Source: Nocardioides dokdonensis FR1436 (lineage in GTDB: Bacteria > Actinomycetota > Actinomycetes > Propionibacteriales > Nocardioidaceae). From it: a DNA stretch of 64,000 nt. The position numbers were made by a program, and so were the translations under genes. A model generated the notes under the pieces. It searched no databases. It was not told where the DNA came from and saw only the letters and a list, made by a program, of their open reading frames with translations. Every line of letters begins with the position of its first letter. Position 1 is the first letter of the stretch. Where the stretch lies: NCBI RefSeq assembly GCF_001653335.1, contig NZ_CP015079.1:434001-498000 (forward strand), in the 5' to 3' direction. This document shows, piece after piece, positions 34,330 to 43,855 of this stretch.

Positions 34330-34737
34330 TCAGACGCGCCGGCGCTTGGGCGGGCGGCAGCCGTTGTGGGGCGTGGGCGTGACGTCCTGGATGGTGCCGA
34401 CCTCGAGGCCGATCGCACCCAGGGATCGGATCGCCGTCTCGCGGCCCGAACCCGGACCCTTGACGAAGACGTCGATCTTCTTCATGCCGTGCTCCATCGC
34501 CCGGCGACCAGCGGCCTCAGCGGCCATCTGCGCGGCGAACGGGGTGGACTTGCGCGAGCCCTTGAAGCCGACGGTTCCGGCTGAGGCCCACGCGATCACC
34601 GCACCGGTGGGGTCGGTGATGGTGACGATGGTGTTGTTGAACGTGCTCTTGATGTGGGCTTCGCCCTGAGCGACGTTCTTCTTCTCCTTGCGGCGCACCT
34701 TCTTGGCGCCGGCCGCGCTGCGGCTCTTGGGAGGCAT
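34330..34737 (-). CDS. rpsK: 30S ribosomal protein S11
   Basis: Encodes 135 residues, normal for actinobacteria, including the basic N-terminus [40 protein letters not shown] and the conserved C-terminal [18 protein letters not shown]. Located in the platform of the 30S subunit. Between rpsM and rpsD in conserved order. Confidence 0.98.
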   Translation of the reverse strand: MPPKSRSAAGAKKVRRKEKKNVAQGEAHIKSTFNNTIVTITDPTGAVIAWASAGTVGFKGSRKSTPFAAQMAAEAAGRRAMEHGMKKIDVFVKGPGSGRETAIRSLGAIGLEVGTIQDVTPTPHNGCRPPKRRRV

Positions 34738-34808
34738 AGGTGTACTCCTGGGTTAGCTGGTCGGTGAGTTCGAGATCGAAGTGCAGTGAGACGCCCGGAG
34801 GCGTGCGA

Positions 34809-35183
34809 TCACTTGCTCTTCTTCTTGCCGGCGACCGTGCGCTTGGGACCCTTGCGGGTACGCGCGTTGGTCTTGGTGCGCTGGCCGCGGACCGGGAGGC
34901 CCATGCGGTGACGGCGACCCTGGTAGCTGCCGATCTCGATCTTGCGACGGATGTCGGCCTGGACCTCGCGTCGGAGGTCGCCCTCGATCTTGAAGTCGGC
35001 GTCGATGGCGTCGCGGAGCTTGACCAGCTCTTCGTCCCCGAGCTCGTGCACACGGGTGTTCGGGTCGACCCCGGTCTTCGCGAGCAGCTGCTGGGAGGAG
35101 GTACGGCCGATGCCGTAGATGTAGGTGAGTGCGATCTCGACGCGCTTGTCACGCGGGAGATCAACACCAACGAGGCGTGCCAT
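34809..35183 (-). CDS. rpsM: 30S ribosomal protein S13
   Basis: Encodes 124 residues: [20 protein letters not shown] at the start, the helix-two-turn-helix [17 protein letters not shown], and the basic C-terminal tail [20 protein letters not shown]. Contacts the P-site tRNA and the 50S bridge. The 184-bp gap to rpmJ is longer than elsewhere in the operon and holds no gene. Confidence 0.98.
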   Translation of the reverse strand: MARLVGVDLPRDKRVEIALTYIYGIGRTSSQQLLAKTGVDPNTRVHELGDEELVKLRDAIDADFKIEGDLRREVQADIRRKIEIGSYQGRRHRMGLPVRGQRTKTNARTRKGPKRTVAGKKKSK

Positions 35184-35345
35184 GGTGGTGGCCTTTCCGT
35201 GGTTCGCAGAGGTGTCGGTCGTGACGCGTCCCGGCCCTCGTAGGACGGGCCCCGGCCTGCTGCTCCGGGGGTGATTTCACCGCTGTGCGGCTAAGCGTTC
35301 ACGTATGGAGTGGTGCGGTGCTGCTGTGGTGCTGCGTGCGGCTCA

Positions 35346-35360
35346 CCGGCCTGGGGCCGG
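35346..35360 (-). other. Short hairpin after rpmJ
   Basis: CCGGCC-TGG-GGCCGG forms a 6-bp stem 7 bp past the rpmJ stop, in the rpmJ-rpsM gap. Probably a processing or pausing structure. Confidence 0.3.
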
Positions 35361-35367
35361 CGCCTGC

Positions 35368-35481
35368 TCAGCCCTGGCGCTGCTTGTGGCGCGGGTTGGA
35401 GCAGATCACCATGACGCGGCCGTGGCGACGGATCACCTGGCACTTGTCGCAGATGCGCTTGACGCTGGGGCTGACCTTCAT
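35368..35481 (-). CDS. rpmJ: 50S ribosomal protein L36
   Basis: A 37-residue gene. It reads [20 protein letters not shown] and then a segment with [13 protein letters not shown] at the end. The four zinc ligands (C11, C14, C27 and H32) are present, so this is the zinc-binding form. It lies between infA and rpsM in the standard order, and GAAAGGAC precedes the ATG. Confidence 0.97.
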   Translation of the reverse strand: MKVSPSVKRICDKCQVIRRHGRVMVICSNPRHKQRQG

Positions 35482-35525
35482 GTCGAGGTCCTTTCGTGGC
35501 TCCCGCCGGGAACCGTCGGCTTCGC

Positions 35526-35747
35526 TTACTTGTAGCGGTAGACGATCCGACCTCGTGTGAGGTCGTACGGCGAGAGCTCCACCACCACGCGGTCCTCAGG
35601 GAGGATCCGGATGTAGTGCTGGCGCATCTTGCCGCTGATGTGGGCGAGAACCTTGTGGCCATTGCTCAGCTCGACGCGGAACATGGCGTTGGGCAGGGCC
35701 TCCACGACGGAGCCCTCGATCTCGATCACGCCTTCTTTCTTTGGCAT
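35526..35747 (-). CDS. infA: Translation initiation factor IF-1
   Basis: Encodes 73 residues, a single OB-fold: [40 protein letters not shown] and [20 protein letters not shown] are near-universal IF-1 segments. ATG 35747 has GGAGGAC directly upstream; an ATG seven codons earlier is inside the leader. First gene of the infA-rpmJ-rpsM-rpsK-rpsD-rpoA-rplQ operon. Confidence 0.98.
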   Translation of the reverse strand: MPKKEGVIEIEGSVVEALPNAMFRVELSNGHKVLAHISGKMRQHYIRILPEDRVVVELSPYDLTRGRIVYRYK

Positions 35748-35982
35748 GTCCTCCACAATCTGTCGCATTTGTCCACCGTTTGGTGCACTGCTCCGACGGG
35801 TGTCGGTGCAGGTGGCCCGGGAACCTCCGGCGCGCGAGATGACCTCGCACTCCGGTGGACCTCGTGCAGCCGTTCCGCACCCCTCACCCGGACCACCGCG
35901 ACCGTCTCTCTCGAGGGGTCAGATGCAGTGCTCGGGCAGCCGCGAGGCGCCACAGAACAGACCCACGTTGGGCCGACACGCC

Positions 35983-35988
35983 AGTTTA
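35983..35988 (-). promoter_or_regulatory. Possible -10 box of the infA operon
   Basis: On the minus strand TAAACT fits TAnnnT and lies in the 266-bp gap between the LLM gene and infA, about 235 nt before the infA ATG. That would give a long leader. No good -35 is visible, so this is tentative. Apart from this box I see nothing else gene-like in the gap. Confidence 0.3.
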
Positions 35989-36013
35989 GACGCGGCCCGG
36001 ACGGGATCCCTAA

Positions 36014-37054
36014 TCAGGACGCCAGGAGCCGCAGGGTCTGCTCGCGAGCCGGCGAGCCGGACGGGTCCGTGCCGACGTACGCCGACCCGACCGGGTGCAC
36101 CATCACCTCGTCGACGTCGTGCTGGGCCGCGAGGTCGGCGATGCGCGCACGGGCGGTCTCGGCGTCGCCGATCACCCAGCGCCGCGACATGGCCTCGACG
36201 AGCGGGCGCTGCTCCTCGGCGATGCCCACCTCCTCGGCCTCCTCGACGAGGCGCTGGGGGCCCAACGGCTGCCCGGTACGCAGCGCCAGCATCATCTGCA
36301 GGTGCGGGAGCGCCAGGCGCTGCGCCTCCTCGAGGGTCGGCGCGACCGCTGCGTTGACGGTGAGGAAGGTGCGCGGGGCGTCGAGCACCTCCGAGGGCCG
36401 GAAGCTCTCGCGGTAGAGCGCGAGGGCCTCGGCGGTCCCCTGGCCCGAGAAGTGGTGGGCGAAGACGTAGGGCAGGCCTCGCTCGGCGGCCAGGCGCGCC
36501 GAGTAGTCCGAGGAGCCCAGCAGCCACAGGGTCGGCACGCTCGCAGCGGCCGGCGTGGCGCGCAGCGCCTGGGAGCGACCCTGGACCGAGACCGTGACGC
36601 CGTCGGGGGCCATCATCGCCGCGACGTCGTCGACGTACTGCGGGAAGCGGGCGACCGCGTCCTCGCCCACGCCGCCCGCCCCGTGGCGCAGGGCGAAGGA
36701 GGTCACCGGGTCGGTGCCCGGAGCACGCCCGATGCCGAGGTCGATGCGTCCGGGGAAGGCGGCCTCCAGCAGGGCGAACTGCTCAGCCACCACCAACGGC
36801 GCGTGGTTGGGCAGCATCACCCCGCCCGAACCGAGCCGGATGCGACGCGTCGCCGCAGCGAGCATGGCGATCAGCACGGGCGGGTTGGTGGCGGCCACCG
36901 CGGGCATGTTGTGGTGCTCGGCCACCCAGTAGCGGCGGTAGCCCAGCTCGTCGGCGCTGCGGGCCAGCGACAGCGTCGCAGCGAGCGCATCGGCGGAGGT
37001 CTGGTCGCTGCGCACGGGCACCAGGTCGAGGACGGAGAGGGTCGGCGGGGTCAC
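36014..37054 (-). CDS. LLM-class flavin-dependent oxidoreductase
   Basis: Encodes 346 residues of the bacterial luciferase-like fold (alkanal monooxygenase subgroup). [19 protein letters not shown] at the N-terminus, [20 protein letters not shown] (the EHH motif near residue 47), [20 protein letters not shown] and [15 protein letters not shown] are the standard MsnO8-type segments. Uses FMNH2 or F420H2; the substrate is unknown. Lies 28 bp downstream of terC on the same strand, so may be co-transcribed with it. It and terC separate map from infA. Confidence 0.88.
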   Translation of the reverse strand: MTPPTLSVLDLVPVRSDQTSADALAATLSLARSADELGYRRYWVAEHHNMPAVAATNPPVLIAMLAAATRRIRLGSGGVMLPNHAPLVVAEQFALLEAAFPGRIDLGIGRAPGTDPVTSFALRHGAGGVGEDAVARFPQYVDDVAAMMAPDGVTVSVQGRSQALRATPAAASVPTLWLLGSSDYSARLAAERGLPYVFAHHFSGQGTAEALALYRESFRPSEVLDAPRTFLTVNAAVAPTLEEAQRLALPHLQMMLALRTGQPLGPQRLVEEAEEVGIAEEQRPLVEAMSRRWVIGDAETARARIADLAAQHDVDEVMVHPVGSAYVGTDPSGSPAREQTLRLLAS

Positions 37055-37082
37055 GTCCGGTGAGCGCCCGCCGACCGCCTCC

Positions 37083-38042
37083 TTATTCCACGGACGCGTG
37101 CTCGTCCTTCTTGGTCTTCGCCAGGCTCAGGACCGCCGTGAGGCCCAGCGCCACGAGGATGACCGCGAGGCTGAGGAGCGTGGGCACCTCCCAGGCGATG
37201 ACCTCGCTCTCGTGCAGGGCATGGATGACGAGCTTGGCGCCGATCCAGGCCAGGATGAAGGCCAGGCCCAGCGACAGGTAGACCAGTCGCTCGAGCAGCC
37301 CGCCGATGAGGAAGTACAGCTGGCGCAGCCCCATGAGGGCGAACACGTTGGCGGTGAAGACCAGGTACGGCTCCTGGGTGATGCCGAAGATCGCCGGGAT
37401 CGAGTCGAGGGCGAACAGCACGTCGGTGGTGCCCAGCGCGATGATGACGATCAGCATGGGCGAGGCGTAGCGGACCCCGTTGTCGCGGTAGAAGAGCTTC
37501 AGCCCCTCCCAGCGATCGCCCACGTTGAGGTGGTTCTGGGCGAAGACCACCAGGCGCGAGTCCTCGGGGTGCTCCTCCTCGTGCTTGCGGTAGGAGGAGA
37601 TCAGCTTCACGGCGGTGTAGATGAGGAACGCCCCGAAGATGTAGAAGACCCAGCTAAAGTTCTCGATCAGCGCGTAGCCCACGGCGATGAAGACGCCTCG
37701 GAAGACCAGCGCCAGGATGATGCCCACCATCAGGGCTTCCTGCTGGTACTTGCGCGGGACCTTCAGCGCTGCCATCAGGACGATGAAGACGAAGAGGTTG
37801 TCGACCGAGAGGCTCTTCTCCACCACGAAGCCGGTGAAGAAGTCGACGCCGTACTCCTGCCCGTGGAAGCCCCAGGTCCAGAAGCCGAACACGACGGCGG
37901 CCGACATGTAGAGGACGAAGGCGACGGTGGATTCGCGCATCGTCGGCTCGTGCGGGTTGCGCGAGATGAGGATGACGTCGAAGAGCAGCACGGCACACGT
38001 GACGGTGATCGTGATGCCCCATTCGAGGGCAGAGACGTCCAC
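37083..38042 (-). CDS. TerC-family membrane protein (predicted Mn2+ exporter, Alx/MeeF-like)
   Basis: Encodes 319 residues with about nine membrane segments. Acidic residues lie inside membrane helices, as in [20 protein letters not shown] and [19 protein letters not shown], the family's proposed metal path. TerC relatives (Alx, YceF/YkoY, MeeF/MeeY) export manganese, and some metallate exported enzymes. GTG 38042 has a strong AGGAGGAA site. A yybP-ykoY-like riboswitch lies in its leader, which strongly supports a manganese role. Despite the family name, tellurium resistance is not implied. Confidence 0.9.
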   Translation of the reverse strand: MDVSALEWGITITVTCAVLLFDVILISRNPHEPTMRESTVAFVLYMSAAVVFGFWTWGFHGQEYGVDFFTGFVVEKSLSVDNLFVFIVLMAALKVPRKYQQEALMVGIILALVFRGVFIAVGYALIENFSWVFYIFGAFLIYTAVKLISSYRKHEEEHPEDSRLVVFAQNHLNVGDRWEGLKLFYRDNGVRYASPMLIVIIALGTTDVLFALDSIPAIFGITQEPYLVFTANVFALMGLRQLYFLIGGLLERLVYLSLGLAFILAWIGAKLVIHALHESEVIAWEVPTLLSLAVILVALGLTAVLSLAKTKKDEHASVE

Positions 38043-38060
38043 AGGGTTCCTCCTGATAGG

Positions 38061-38170
38061 GATGACGGAGTGCCGAGGTCTCTCCCGCCGCGAGCGCGAC
38101 CCACGGTCCCGGTCCGGTCAGAGGACCGGACGTGCTGACGAGACCGTGACGAAGGAATACTCCCCCCTGC
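38061..38170 (-). promoter_or_regulatory. yybP-ykoY-type manganese riboswitch in the terC leader
   Basis: On the minus strand the 5' conserved GGGGAGTA, the junction CGTCAGCACG and the 3' GAGACCTCGG of this riboswitch class occur in order. GGAGT pairs with ACTCC to close P1, and an 8-bp GTCCGGTC/GACCGGAC hairpin forms an inner stem. The class senses Mn2+ and typically turns on efflux genes of the TerC, MntP and P-type families. It ends just before the AGGAGGAA ribosome site of terC, suggesting translational or termination control in the last 20 nt. Confidence 0.8.
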
Positions 38171-38214
38171 GCGACCATCCTCGCACGCCACCGGTCACCC
38201 GGCCGCGCTCCGGG

Positions 38215-39033
38215 TCAGCGGCCGCCGAAGGGGACGCCGAGCTCGCCCAGCGCGGCCTCGCCGCCGTCGAGCGCGGTGAGGACCCACGTGCCGGTGGAGG
38301 TCAGGGTGAAGGTGTGCTCGTAGTGCGCCGAGTGGGTGCCGTCCACGGTGACGACGGTCCAGTCGTCCTCGAGGACGTCGGTGTCCTTGCCGCCCAGGGT
38401 GATCATCGGCTCCACGGCCAGGGCCAGGCCCTCGACCAGGCGCGGACCGCGGCCGGGCTTGCCGAAGTTCGGGACGTTGGGCGGCAGGTGCATCTGGGTG
38501 CCGATGCCGTGACCGACGTAGTCCTCGAGGATGCCGTAGGCACCCTGGGAGCGCACGTGGGTCTCCACGGCGTGCGAGATGTCGGTGACCCGGCCGCCCG
38601 GGCGGGCGGCGGCGATCCCCCGCCACAACGCCTCCTCGGTGGTGCGCATCAGCTCCTGCACGTCGTCGGCGACCGTGCCCACGGCGACGGTGAGCGCCGC
38701 GTCCCCGTGCCAGCCCTCAACGATGGCCCCGCAGTCGATGGAGATCACGTCGCCGTCGGCCAGGACCCGATCACCGGGGATGCCGTGGACGACCTCGTCG
38801 TTGACGGAGGCGCAGATCGAGGCCGGGAACCCGTAGTAGCCCTTGAACGACGGCGTCGCACCTCGTGAGCGGATGCTGTCCTCGGCGATCGCGTCGAGCT
38901 CGGCGGTGCTGATGCCGGCCCGGACCGAGGTCCGCAGCAGCTCCAGGGTGTGACCCACCACGAGGCCGGCCCGACGCATCAGCAGGATCTGCTCGGGCGT
39001 CTTGATCTCGAGTCCGCGGTCGCGCAGTCCCAT
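38215..39033 (-). CDS. map: Methionine aminopeptidase, type I
   Basis: Removes the initiator Met from nascent proteins. Encodes 272 residues. The dinuclear metal site is visible: ISIDCGAIVEGWHGDAALTV (two Asp, with the substrate-site His), GHGIGTQMHLPP, LAVEPMITLGG (Glu) and the C-terminal EHT near YEHTFTLTSTG. Third gene of secY-adk-map. In most relatives infA follows directly; here terC and an LLM gene intervene. Confidence 0.95.
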   Translation of the reverse strand: MGLRDRGLEIKTPEQILLMRRAGLVVGHTLELLRTSVRAGISTAELDAIAEDSIRSRGATPSFKGYYGFPASICASVNDEVVHGIPGDRVLADGDVISIDCGAIVEGWHGDAALTVAVGTVADDVQELMRTTEEALWRGIAAARPGGRVTDISHAVETHVRSQGAYGILEDYVGHGIGTQMHLPPNVPNFGKPGRGPRLVEGLALAVEPMITLGGKDTDVLEDDWTVVTVDGTHSAHYEHTFTLTSTGTWVLTALDGGEAALGELGVPFGGR

Positions 39034-39048
39034 CGAGTCGGTCCCGGC

Positions 39049-39624
39049 TCAGCTCTGGGGCGAGGAGTCGAGGGCGTCCAGGATGCGGCTGGTCACCTCG
39101 GCGACCTCGCCCATCCCGTTCACCTCGACGAGCAGCCCGCGCTCGCGGTAGACCTCGACCAGCGGCTCGGTCTGCTCGATGTAGAGCTCCTGGCGGCGAC
39201 GGATGACGTCCTCGGTGTCGTCGGTGCGCCCCTCGGTCTGTGCACGCTGCAGCAGCCGCTGGACGATCTCGTCCATCTCCACCGTCAGCACCACCACGGC
39301 GTCGAGGCGGTGGCCGGTGGCCTCGACCATCGAGTCGAGCTCCTGGACCTGGGCCAGGGTGCGCGGGTAGCCGTCCAGGAGGAAGCCCGGCGCCGCGTCG
39401 TCCTCGGCGATGCGGTTGCGCACCATCGAGTTGGTCACCTCGTCGGGGACGTACTCCCCCGCGTCCATGTAGCGCTGGGCCTCGAGACCGAGCTCGCTGC
39501 CCTGCGAGACGTTGGCGCGGAAGATGTCGCCGGTGGAGATCGCGGGGACACCGTGGTGCTGGGCCACGAACGTGGCCTGGGTGCCTTTGCCGGCCCCGGG
39601 GGGGCCCATCAGGATCAGCCTCAA
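39049..39624 (-). CDS. adk: Adenylate kinase, short type
   Basis: Interconverts AMP, ADP and ATP. Encodes 191 residues. P-loop GPPGAGKGTQ is at residues 7-16, AMP site STGDIFRANV follows, and LLDGYPRTLAQ is the third motif. The LID is short, with no zinc Cys. The TTG start at 39624 overlaps the secY stop (TTGA) and has AAGGA about 8 nt upstream; the next ATG would remove the first beta strand. Translationally coupled to secY. Confidence 0.95.
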   Translation of the reverse strand: MRLILMGPPGAGKGTQATFVAQHHGVPAISTGDIFRANVSQGSELGLEAQRYMDAGEYVPDEVTNSMVRNRIAEDDAAPGFLLDGYPRTLAQVQELDSMVEATGHRLDAVVVLTVEMDEIVQRLLQRAQTEGRTDDTEDVIRRRQELYIEQTEPLVEVYRERGLLVEVNGMGEVAEVTSRILDALDSSPQS

Positions 39625-40922
39625 CGCAGGAATCCTTCGTAGTTGCGCTGCTGGAGCTGGCTCTCGATCTGCTTCACCGTGTCGAGCGCGACGCCCACCA
39701 TGATGAGGATGGAGGTGCCTCCGAACGGGAAGTTCTGGTTGGCATCGATCAGGACCAGGGCGATCAGCGGGATGAGTGCGATCAGACCGAGGTAGAGAGC
39801 GCCCGGCAGCGTGATGCGGGACAGGACGTAGGACAGGTAGTCCTCGGTCGGCTTGCCCGCCCGGATCCCGGGGATGAAGCCGCCGTACTTCTTCATGTTG
39901 TCGGCCACCTCGTGGGGGTTGAAGGTGATCGACACGTAGAAGTAGGTGAAGAAGATGATCAGCGCGAAGTAGGTGATCATGTAGAGCGGGTGGTCGCCGT
40001 TGACGAAGTAGCGGCTGACGAAGGTGATCCAGCCCGACCCGGCGTCCTGGTTGAACTGCACCGCCATCGCGGGCAGGTACAGCAGCGACGAGGCGAAGAT
40101 GACCGGGATGATGCCGGCCTGGTTCACCTTGAGCGGGATGTAGGTCGAGGAGCCGCCGAACATCTTGCGCCCGACCATCCGGCGTGCGTACTGCACGGGG
40201 ATCCGGCGCTGCGCCTGCTCGATGAAGATGACCGCGGCCACGATGACGAGTCCGATGGCCATCACGACCCCGAACATCCACCAGCCCTGCGACTTCTGGA
40301 CCTCCCAGAGCGCGGCCGGGAAGGTCGCCACGACCTGGCAGAAGATCAGGATCGACATGCCGTTGCCGACGCCCCGCTCGGTGATCAGCTCACCGAGCCA
40401 CATGATGACGGCGGTACCCGCGGTCATGGTGATCACCATGACCAGGAAGGTCGACGTGCTGTCGTCGTGCAGCAGTGGGAGCTCGCACTGCAGGAGGTTG
40501 CCCGAGCGGGCCAGCGCGACGATGCCGGTGGCCTGCAGCAGGGACAGCCCCAGGGTCAGGTAGCGGGTGTACTGCGTGATCTTGGTCTGCCCGGCCTGCC
40601 CCTCCTTCTTCAGCGCCTCGAGTCGCGGGATGACCACGACGAGCAGCTGCAGGATGATGCTGGCCGTGATGTACGGCATGATCCCGAGCGCGAAGATCGT
40701 CAGCTGGAGCAACGCTCCGCCCGAGAACAGGTTGACCAGGCTGTAGAGGCTCGCGTTCTCCCCCTGCGAGGCCAGGTCGATGCACTGCTGCACGTTGGCG
40801 ACGTTCACGCCCGGTGCCGGGATCTGGGACCCGGCCCGGAAGATCACGATGATCATCAGGACGAACAGCAGCTTGCGCCGCAAGTCCGGCGTCCTGAAAG
40901 CGTTGGCGAAAGCGCCTAGCAC
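39621..40922 (-). CDS. secY: Preprotein translocase subunit SecY
   Basis: Central channel of the Sec export machine, 433 residues with ten membrane helices. VLGAFANAFRTPDLRRKLLF at the start, VFRAGSQIPAPGVN-like IFRAGSQIPAPGVNVANVQQ with the plug region, QRRIPVQYARRMVGRKMFGG and YFYVSITFNPHEVADNMKKY are conserved. GTG 40922 is chosen because GAGGA lies about 5 nt upstream; a GTG at 40940 would add six residues. Begins the secY-adk-map unit. Confidence 0.96.
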   Translation of the reverse strand: MLGAFANAFRTPDLRRKLLFVLMIIVIFRAGSQIPAPGVNVANVQQCIDLASQGENASLYSLVNLFSGGALLQLTIFALGIMPYITASIILQLLVVVIPRLEALKKEGQAGQTKITQYTRYLTLGLSLLQATGIVALARSGNLLQCELPLLHDDSTSTFLVMVITMTAGTAVIMWLGELITERGVGNGMSILIFCQVVATFPAALWEVQKSQGWWMFGVVMAIGLVIVAAVIFIEQAQRRIPVQYARRMVGRKMFGGSSTYIPLKVNQAGIIPVIFASSLLYLPAMAVQFNQDAGSGWITFVSRYFVNGDHPLYMITYFALIIFFTYFYVSITFNPHEVADNMKKYGGFIPGIRAGKPTEDYLSYVLSRITLPGALYLGLIALIPLIALVLIDANQNFPFGGTSILIMVGVALDTVKQIESQLQQRNYEGFLR

Positions 40923-40982
40923 GAGATCCTCTTTCTCCACACAGAATGACGGCTCCCCGGGATGACCCAGGAAGCCTCGCGA

Positions 40983-40988
40983 AGCCTA
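40983..40988 (-). promoter_or_regulatory. Possible -10 box of secY-adk-map
   Basis: On the minus strand TAGGCT (TAnnnT) lies about 60 nt before the secY start, downstream of a strong hairpin that follows rplO. This supports a separate transcription unit, but no clear -35 is visible. Confidence 0.35.
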
Positions 40989-41059
40989 ACAGTCGGACGA
41001 GGGCTCGACGTCACGGTCCCCGCCGCAGACGTGCCCGGCGTGGCTCCACCGACGACGAA

Positions 41060-41100
41060 GGGCGCGGGAGGCCGCCTGGTGGCGGCGCACTCCCGCGCCC
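41060..41100 (-). terminator. Hairpin between rplO and secY
   Basis: An 11-bp stem (GGGCGCGGGAG with CTCCCGCGCCC) is capped by an inner 6-bp stem GCCGCC/GGCGGC with loop TGGT; a GCA bulge joins them. It lies 21 bp after the rplO stop. Likely ends or attenuates the S10-spc transcript before secY. Confidence 0.65.
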
Positions 41101-41121
41101 TCATCGTGATGTCGCCGAGGC

Positions 41122-41562
41122 TCAGACCGTGGTGGTCGAGCCGCCGGCAGCCTCGATCTTCGACACGGCCGAGGCCGAGAACGCCTGAGCGCTCACGTCG
41201 ACCTTGACCGAGATCTCGCCCTGGCCCAGCACCTTGACGGGGTGACCGTCGCGGACTGCGCCCTTGGCCACCAGGTCCTCGACGGTGACGGTGCCACCCT
41301 CGGGGAACAAGGAGTCCAGGCGGTCCAGGTTGACGACCTGGAACTCGATCTTGAAGGGGTTCCTGAAGCCCTTGAGCTTCGGGAGCCGCATGTGGATGGG
41401 CATCTGGCCACCCTCGAACGCGACCGGGACCTGGTACCGGGCCTTGGTGCCCTTGGTACCGCGACCCGAGGTCTTGCCCTTGGAGCCCTCACCGCGACCC
41501 ACGCGGGTCTTGGCAGTCTTGGCGCCCGGGGCCGGGCGCAGGTGGTGCAGCTTGAGCGTCAT
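41122..41562 (-). CDS. rplO: 50S ribosomal protein L15
   Basis: Encodes 146 residues: [36 protein letters not shown] forms the Gly/Lys-rich N-terminus, and [18 protein letters not shown] is the conserved core. Stabilises 23S rRNA. Follows rpmD with one base between stop and start; last gene before the inter-operon hairpin. Confidence 0.98.
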   Translation of the reverse strand: MTLKLHHLRPAPGAKTAKTRVGRGEGSKGKTSGRGTKGTKARYQVPVAFEGGQMPIHMRLPKLKGFRNPFKIEFQVVNLDRLDSLFPEGGTVTVEDLVAKGAVRDGHPVKVLGQGEISVKVDVSAQAFSASAVSKIEAAGGSTTTV

Positions 41563-41563
41563 G

Positions 41564-41746
41564 TCACTCGACCTCCTCGACCGTCACCAGGTGACGGACG
41601 GTGTTGACCATGCCCCGGATCTCCGGACGGTCCTCCTTGACGACCACGTCGCCGATCCTCTTCAGACCGAGCGAGCGCAGCGTGTCGCGCTGGTTGGCCT
41701 TGAGGCCGACCAGGCCCTTGTTCTGCTGGACCTTGAGCTGTGCCAT
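41564..41746 (-). CDS. rpmD: 50S ribosomal protein L30
   Basis: Encodes 60 residues: [20 protein letters not shown] and [20 protein letters not shown] with [18 protein letters not shown] are typical. The ATG overlaps the rpsE stop (TGATG), so the two are coupled. Canonical spc-operon position. Confidence 0.97.
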   Translation of the reverse strand: MAQLKVQQNKGLVGLKANQRDTLRSLGLKRIGDVVVKEDRPEIRGMVNTVRHLVTVEEVE

Positions 41747-42363
41747 CAGGAGGACACCTCCAGCGACACACCGGCCGGAACCTCGTTGCGCGCCCGGAGC
41801 ATCGCCGCCGGGGCGACGTCCTCGACCCGCATGCCGCGGCGAGCGGCCACGGCCTCGGGCTGCTCGAGCATCTGCAGGGCCGCCACCGTGGCGTGCACGA
41901 TGTTGATCTGGTTCGACGACCCCAACGACTTGCTCAGGATGTCGTGGATGCCGGCCGCCTCGAGGACCGCACGCACCGGGCCACCGGCGATCACACCGGT
42001 ACCAGGAGCGGCGGGACGCAGCATGACCACGCCGGCCGCCTTCTCACCCTGGACGGGGTGAGGGATGGTGCCCTGGATACGAGGAACGGGGAAGAAGTTC
42101 TTCTTCGCCTCCTCGACGCCCTTGGCGATCGCCGCGGGCACCTCCTTGGCCTTGCCGTAGCCGACGCCGACCAGACCATCACCGTCGCCGACGACCACGA
42201 GGGCGGTGAAGCTGAAGCGACGACCACCCTTCACGACCTTGGCGACACGGTTGATCGCAACGACGCGCTCGATGTAGGCGGTCTTGTCCGCGCCCTGACC
42301 GCGACGGTCGTCACGTCCACGGCGCTCGCCACCACGCTGTTGTCCGCGCTGGGCTCCGCTCAT
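41746..42363 (-). CDS. rpsE: 30S ribosomal protein S5
   Basis: Encodes 205 residues. After a basic Arg/Gly/Gln-rich N-terminal extension, the double-stranded-RNA-binding domain ([40 protein letters not shown]) and the C-terminal domain ([20 protein letters not shown]) follow. Contributes to decoding accuracy. Between rplR and rpmD. Confidence 0.98.
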   Translation of the reverse strand: MSGAQRGQQRGGERRGRDDRRGQGADKTAYIERVVAINRVAKVVKGGRRFSFTALVVVGDGDGLVGVGYGKAKEVPAAIAKGVEEAKKNFFPVPRIQGTIPHPVQGEKAAGVVMLRPAAPGTGVIAGGPVRAVLEAAGIHDILSKSLGSSNQINIVHATVAALQMLEQPEAVAARRGMRVEDVAPAAMLRARNEVPAGVSLEVSS

Positions 42364-42400
42364 GAGACTTTCCTCTTCTCTGTTGTTGCTTGACGTGCGA

Positions 42401-42784
42401 TCAGAAGCTCAGGCCGCCCTCGCGGGCGCCGTCCGCAAGGGCCGCGACGCGACCGTGGTACTTGTTGCCGGCGCGGTCGAAGACGACCCCGTCGACACCG
42501 GCAGCCTTGGCGCGCTCGGCGACGAGCTCGCCGACCTTCTTCGCCTTGGCGGTCTTGTCGCCCTCGAAGCCACGCAGGTCGCCCTCCATGGTGGAGGCGC
42601 TGGCCAGCGTCTGGCCGACCAGGTCGTCAACGACCTGGACGGAGATGTGCTTCGAGCTGCGGGTCACGACCAGGCGCGGGCGCTCAGAGGTGCCGTGCAC
42701 CTTCTTGCGACCACGCATCTGACGGCGCAGGCGAGCGCGGGTGCGCGTCGCGGTGTGCTTGTTGTTCGACAGCGAGATACCCAT
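42401..42784 (-). CDS. rplR: 50S ribosomal protein L18
   Basis: Encodes 127 residues: basic N-terminus [32 protein letters not shown], then the 5S-rRNA-binding core with [20 protein letters not shown] and the C-terminal [18 protein letters not shown]. Three bases after the rplF stop. Confidence 0.98.
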   Translation of the reverse strand: MGISLSNNKHTATRTRARLRRQMRGRKKVHGTSERPRLVVTRSSKHISVQVVDDLVGQTLASASTMEGDLRGFEGDKTAKAKKVGELVAERAKAAGVDGVVFDRAGNKYHGRVAALADGAREGGLSF

Positions 42785-42787
42785 GGG

Positions 42788-43327
42788 TCACTTACCAGCC
42801 TTTCCGACCTTGCGGCGGACCTGCTCGCCGGCGTAACGAACGCCCTTGCCCTTGTAGGGCTCCGGCTTGCGAAGCTTGCGGATGTTGGCCGCAACCTCGC
42901 CGACGAGCTGCTTGTCGATGCCCTGGACACCGAGCTTGGTGGGGCCCTCGACGGTGAAGCTGATGCCCTCGGGCGCGTCGAAGATGATCGGGTGCGAGTA
43001 GCCGAGCTGGAACTCCAGCTGGGCGGGGCCCTTCGACAGGACGCGGTAACCCACGCCCACGATCTCGAGCTTCTTCTCGTAGCCGTCGGTGACACCGACG
43101 ACCATGTTGTTGACCAACGTGCGGGTCAGTCCGTGCAACGAGCGCGACTCGCGCTCGTCGTCAGGACGCTTGACGTCGAGGACGCCGTCACCCTGCTCGA
43201 CGGTGATCGGGGACGCCACGGTGTGCGAAAGGGTTCCCTTGGGGCCCTTCACAGTCACCTGCGGTCCGTCGATCGCCACGTCGACACCGGACGGGACCGC
43301 GACGGGGAGCTTGCCAATGCGCGACAT
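42788..43327 (-). CDS. rplF: 50S ribosomal protein L6
   Basis: Encodes 179 residues with two repeated alpha-beta domains: [40 protein letters not shown] and the C-terminal [20 protein letters not shown] motif. Lies near the factor-binding site of the 50S subunit. Between rpsH and rplR. Confidence 0.98.
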   Translation of the reverse strand: MSRIGKLPVAVPSGVDVAIDGPQVTVKGPKGTLSHTVASPITVEQGDGVLDVKRPDDERESRSLHGLTRTLVNNMVVGVTDGYEKKLEIVGVGYRVLSKGPAQLEFQLGYSHPIIFDAPEGISFTVEGPTKLGVQGIDKQLVGEVAANIRKLRKPEPYKGKGVRYAGEQVRRKVGKAGK

Positions 43328-43356
43328 GCTTTCGTTCTCCTATCTCGGTCTCGTCG

Positions 43357-43764
43357 TCACCAGACGTAGGCGAGGACTTCCCCACCTACGCCCTTCTGGT
43401 TTGCCTGGCGGTCGGTCAGCAGGCCCTGGCTCGTCGAGATGATCGCGACGCCCAGTCCGCCCAGCACCTTCGGGAGACCCGTGTGCTTGGCGTAGACCCG
43501 CAGGCCGGGCTTGCTGATCCGGCGAACGCCCGCGAGGGAGCGCTCCCGGTTCCGGCCGTACTTGAGAGTGATGTGCAGCGTCTTGCCGACCTCGCCCTCA
43601 GCGGGCTCGGCCACCTCGAAGGAGGCGATGTAGCCCTCCTGCTTGAGGATCTCAGCAACACCCTGCTTGAGCTTGCTGTACGGCATCGTCACATCATCGT
43701 GGAACGCCTGGTTGGCGTTGCGCAGACGGGTAAGCATGTCTGCGATCGGGTCAGTCATCGTCAT
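43357..43764 (-). CDS. rpsH: 30S ribosomal protein S8
   Basis: Encodes 135 residues: [20 protein letters not shown] at the start and the C-terminal [17 protein letters not shown] and [20 protein letters not shown] are conserved. Central-domain 16S rRNA binder. A 7-bp hairpin precedes it in the rpsZ-rpsH gap. Confidence 0.98.
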   Translation of the reverse strand: MTMTDPIADMLTRLRNANQAFHDDVTMPYSKLKQGVAEILKQEGYIASFEVAEPAEGEVGKTLHITLKYGRNRERSLAGVRRISKPGLRVYAKHTGLPKVLGGLGVAIISTSQGLLTDRQANQKGVGGEVLAYVW

Positions 43765-43794
43765 GGCCGCGAGGCCCTTTCTCCACCGTGGTAT

Positions 43795-43815
43795 CGCCCC
43801 TGCATCTCAGGGGCG
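43795..43815 (-). other. Intra-operon hairpin between rpsZ and rpsH
   Basis: CGCCCCT and AGGGGCG form a 7-bp stem around a 7-nt loop in the 91-bp gap. Candidate pausing or processing structure within the spc region. Confidence 0.35.
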
Positions 43816-43855
43816 ACCTGCAGCGATCGTGTGTAGATGGAACGTGAGGTCTGGG

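Noticed and set aside
37083..38042. Tellurium resistance gene
   Set aside because: TerC is a family name; no other ter genes are nearby and the leader riboswitch points to manganese.
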